A stretch of 7,185 nt of DNA from Deltaproteobacteria bacterium UBA3076. GTDB lineage: Bacteria; Desulfobacterota; Dissulfuribacteria; Dissulfuribacterales; UBA3076. The stretch lies in assembly GCA_002367355.1 (NCBI GenBank), contig DFBQ01000075.1:1-7185 (forward strand). The letters are read 5' to 3'. Under the pieces are notes generated by a model. That model searched no databases, was not told where the DNA came from, and saw nothing but the letters and a program-made list of their open reading frames with translations. A program made the position numbers and the translations under genes. Every line of letters starts with the position of its first letter. The first letter of the stretch is position 1. Shown here in pieces: positions 6,055 through 7,185 of the stretch.

Positions 6055-6974
6055 TCACTATTTTTTTTGTTTTTTGACTTTTCCTTTTTTGCCCTAGGGT
6101 GGGCGTTGTCATATACCTCGGCCAAATGACTCAGGTCCAGATGCGTATAAAGCTGCGTAGTCGCCAGACTCACATGACCCAGCATTTTCTGGATCGGTCT
6201 GAGGCCTGCACCTGATTCAAGTAAATGGGTCGCCATGGAGTGACGGAAAGTATGAGGAGTGACAGGCGAATTCAGCCCTACCTCTAATCTTCTCCTGGCA
6301 ACCAATCGCTCTACACTTCGAGGACTTAACCTGGTGCCCCTTCGATTAACGAAAAACGCCTTTTCGTCTTTGCAATGCAGCCTTTCCAGCAATGCATCCC
6401 TGAAAGGCAAATAGGCCCTCAATGCCTTGGCTGCCTTGGTGCCAAAAGGAATTACTCGCTCTTTATTGCCCTTGCCCCTCACACGTACCATCTCAGGTGA
6501 GAGGGAAACACTTGAAATATCCAGACCTGAAAGCTCGCCAACCCTTATTCCCGAGCTATACAGCAACTCAAGGATGGCTCGGTTCCTTAGATCCTGGAAT
6601 CCCTTATCATCACCGGTTTCTACCATGGAAAAGGCCTCATCTACAGAGAGATAAGCCGGGAGGGATTTTTTTGTTTGAGGGGCCCTTATGCCATCAGCAG
6701 GACTCTTTTCAACTATCCCCTGCCTGAGCAGGAACCGGAAAAAGCTTCGAATGGAAGCAAGTTTACGGGCCACTGTTCTCCTGCTTGCTCCCCGTTTCAG
6801 CATTGAAGCAAGCCATGTCCTTATTTCTTTTGCAGTAATAGAGACTGGATTTTTTCCAGAGCCTATAAATCTACCAAGTTCCTCAAGGTCTCTTCGATAG
6901 GCTACTATCGTGTTCGGAGAAGCATTCCTCTCAACCTTGAGAAAATCCATAAATGTCTTAATTTCATTAACCAT
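6051..6974 (-). CDS. xerC: Tyrosine recombinase XerC
   Basis: Site-specific tyrosine recombinase. In the known family, XerC acts with XerD at the chromosomal dif site to resolve chromosome dimers during cell division. From the chosen ATG the protein has 307 residues, close to the roughly 300 of the family. The N-terminal SAM-like, DNA-binding core domain (about residues 1-95) carries the typical ER-ASPNT-AYRRDLE segment. The catalytic domain shows all six active-site residues: R144 (SSGIRVGEL), K168 (RGKGNKER), H241 and R244 (PHTFRH), H267 (LGH) and the nucleophile Y276 (TTQLYTH). The ending HLAEVYDNAHPRAKK favours XerC over XerD. An in-frame ATG at 7029-7031 would add 19 residues; I prefer 6974 because homologues start just before this core domain, but neither start has a good ribosome binding site (an AAGGG directly abuts the upstream ATG). 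The C-terminus is a lysine-rich tail, and the stop codon lies in the edge of the downstream repeat element. Confidence 0.93.
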   Translation of the reverse strand: MVNEIKTFMDFLKVERNASPNTIVAYRRDLEELGRFIGSGKNPVSITAKEIRTWLASMLKRGASRRTVARKLASIRSFFRFLLRQGIVEKSPADGIRAPQTKKSLPAYLSVDEAFSMVETGDDKGFQDLRNRAILELLYSSGIRVGELSGLDISSVSLSPEMVRVRGKGNKERVIPFGTKAAKALRAYLPFRDALLERLHCKDEKAFFVNRRGTRLSPRSVERLVARRRLEVGLNSPVTPHTFRHSMATHLLESGAGLRPIQKMLGHVSLATTQLYTHLDLSHLAEVYDNAHPRAKKEKSKNKKNSE

Positions 6975-7034
6975 AATCACGCTTTGCCCGAGGACAAGAA
7001 ATGAAGTAAGGTTTTTTTCTATACCACACATCCC

Positions 7035-7118
7035 TTAGAATTCAATAATGATCTCATCGTCACGGATGTTCGACGAGATGAACTTAGGCTGAAGTTCCCC
7101 AAGCAAAACAACAGTAAC
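7035..7118 (-). pseudogene. Possible 3' remnant of an unknown gene upstream of xerC
   Basis: A 27-codon open stretch after an in-frame TAG (7119-7121) ends at TAA (7035-7037), just before the first in-frame ATG of xerC. It reads VTVVLLGELQPKFISSN followed by IRDDEIIIEF, protein-like in alternation and charge, but I do not recognise a family. The only start-like codon is TTG at codon 5. It may be the decayed end of a gene once upstream of xerC, or chance. Low certainty. Confidence 0.2.
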
Positions 7119-7185
7119 CTATTGATTTCAAAATAGATTTTTAAAATCTTGGTGTGCAATTACGATGCTCTTCCGCTAATACTTT

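Noticed and set aside
7055..7080. TCGTC/GACGA hairpin upstream of xerC
   Set aside because: Only five base pairs with a ten-base loop, and it falls in a protein-like open stretch; not enough for a terminator or RNA element.

Overview
The window looks like a chromosomal housekeeping locus of a bacterium with moderate GC in its genes and AT-rich intergenic DNA. All supported genes lie on the minus strand, so transcription runs from high to low coordinates. The order xerC - hslV - hslU - argB - argD - argF resembles arrangements seen in Desulfobacterota (former Deltaproteobacteria), and the intergenic repeat type also fits that group. This placement is inferred from gene order and protein style; the window holds no rRNA or phylogenetic marker that proves it.

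Layout in transcription order. The region 7035-7185 holds only a short open frame that may be the end of a lost gene. xerC (6974 to 6051) encodes a tyrosine recombinase with all six catalytic residues. hslV (5831 to 5253) and hslU (5244 to 3904) encode the peptidase and the AAA+ unfoldase of one ATP-dependent protease, 8 nt apart. argB (3717 to 2839), argD (2842 to 1670) and argF (1673 to 741) encode consecutive arginine-pathway enzymes: N-acetylglutamate kinase, acetylornithine aminotransferase and ornithine carbamoyltransferase. They overlap by 3-4 nt at each junction, so they form a tight, translationally coupled operon. No argG or argH follows argF. Instead there is a palindrome beside a TTGACA hexamer and a small ribbon-helix-helix (FitA/VapB-like) antitoxin gene (591 to 328) with no toxin gene behind it. 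The last 327 bases are AT-rich, repeat-bearing and apparently gene-free.

The most unusual structure is a pair of related intergenic elements (3732-3888 and 5873-6054), in the same orientation, that bracket hslVU. Each has about 19-nt terminal inverted arms followed by a degenerate extra copy of the right arm. The arms differ between copies at a paired position (C-G in one, T-A in the other), so pairing appears to have been kept. Copy 1 has a nested hairpin core. In copy 2 the core is replaced by unrelated AT-rich DNA with its own 14-nt direct repeat, and the element's edge carries the xerC stop codon. I see no CRISPR array, rRNA, tRNA, insertion-sequence transposase or convincing intrinsic terminator. 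Apart from the repeat pair and the orphan antitoxin, this is an ordinary housekeeping region.
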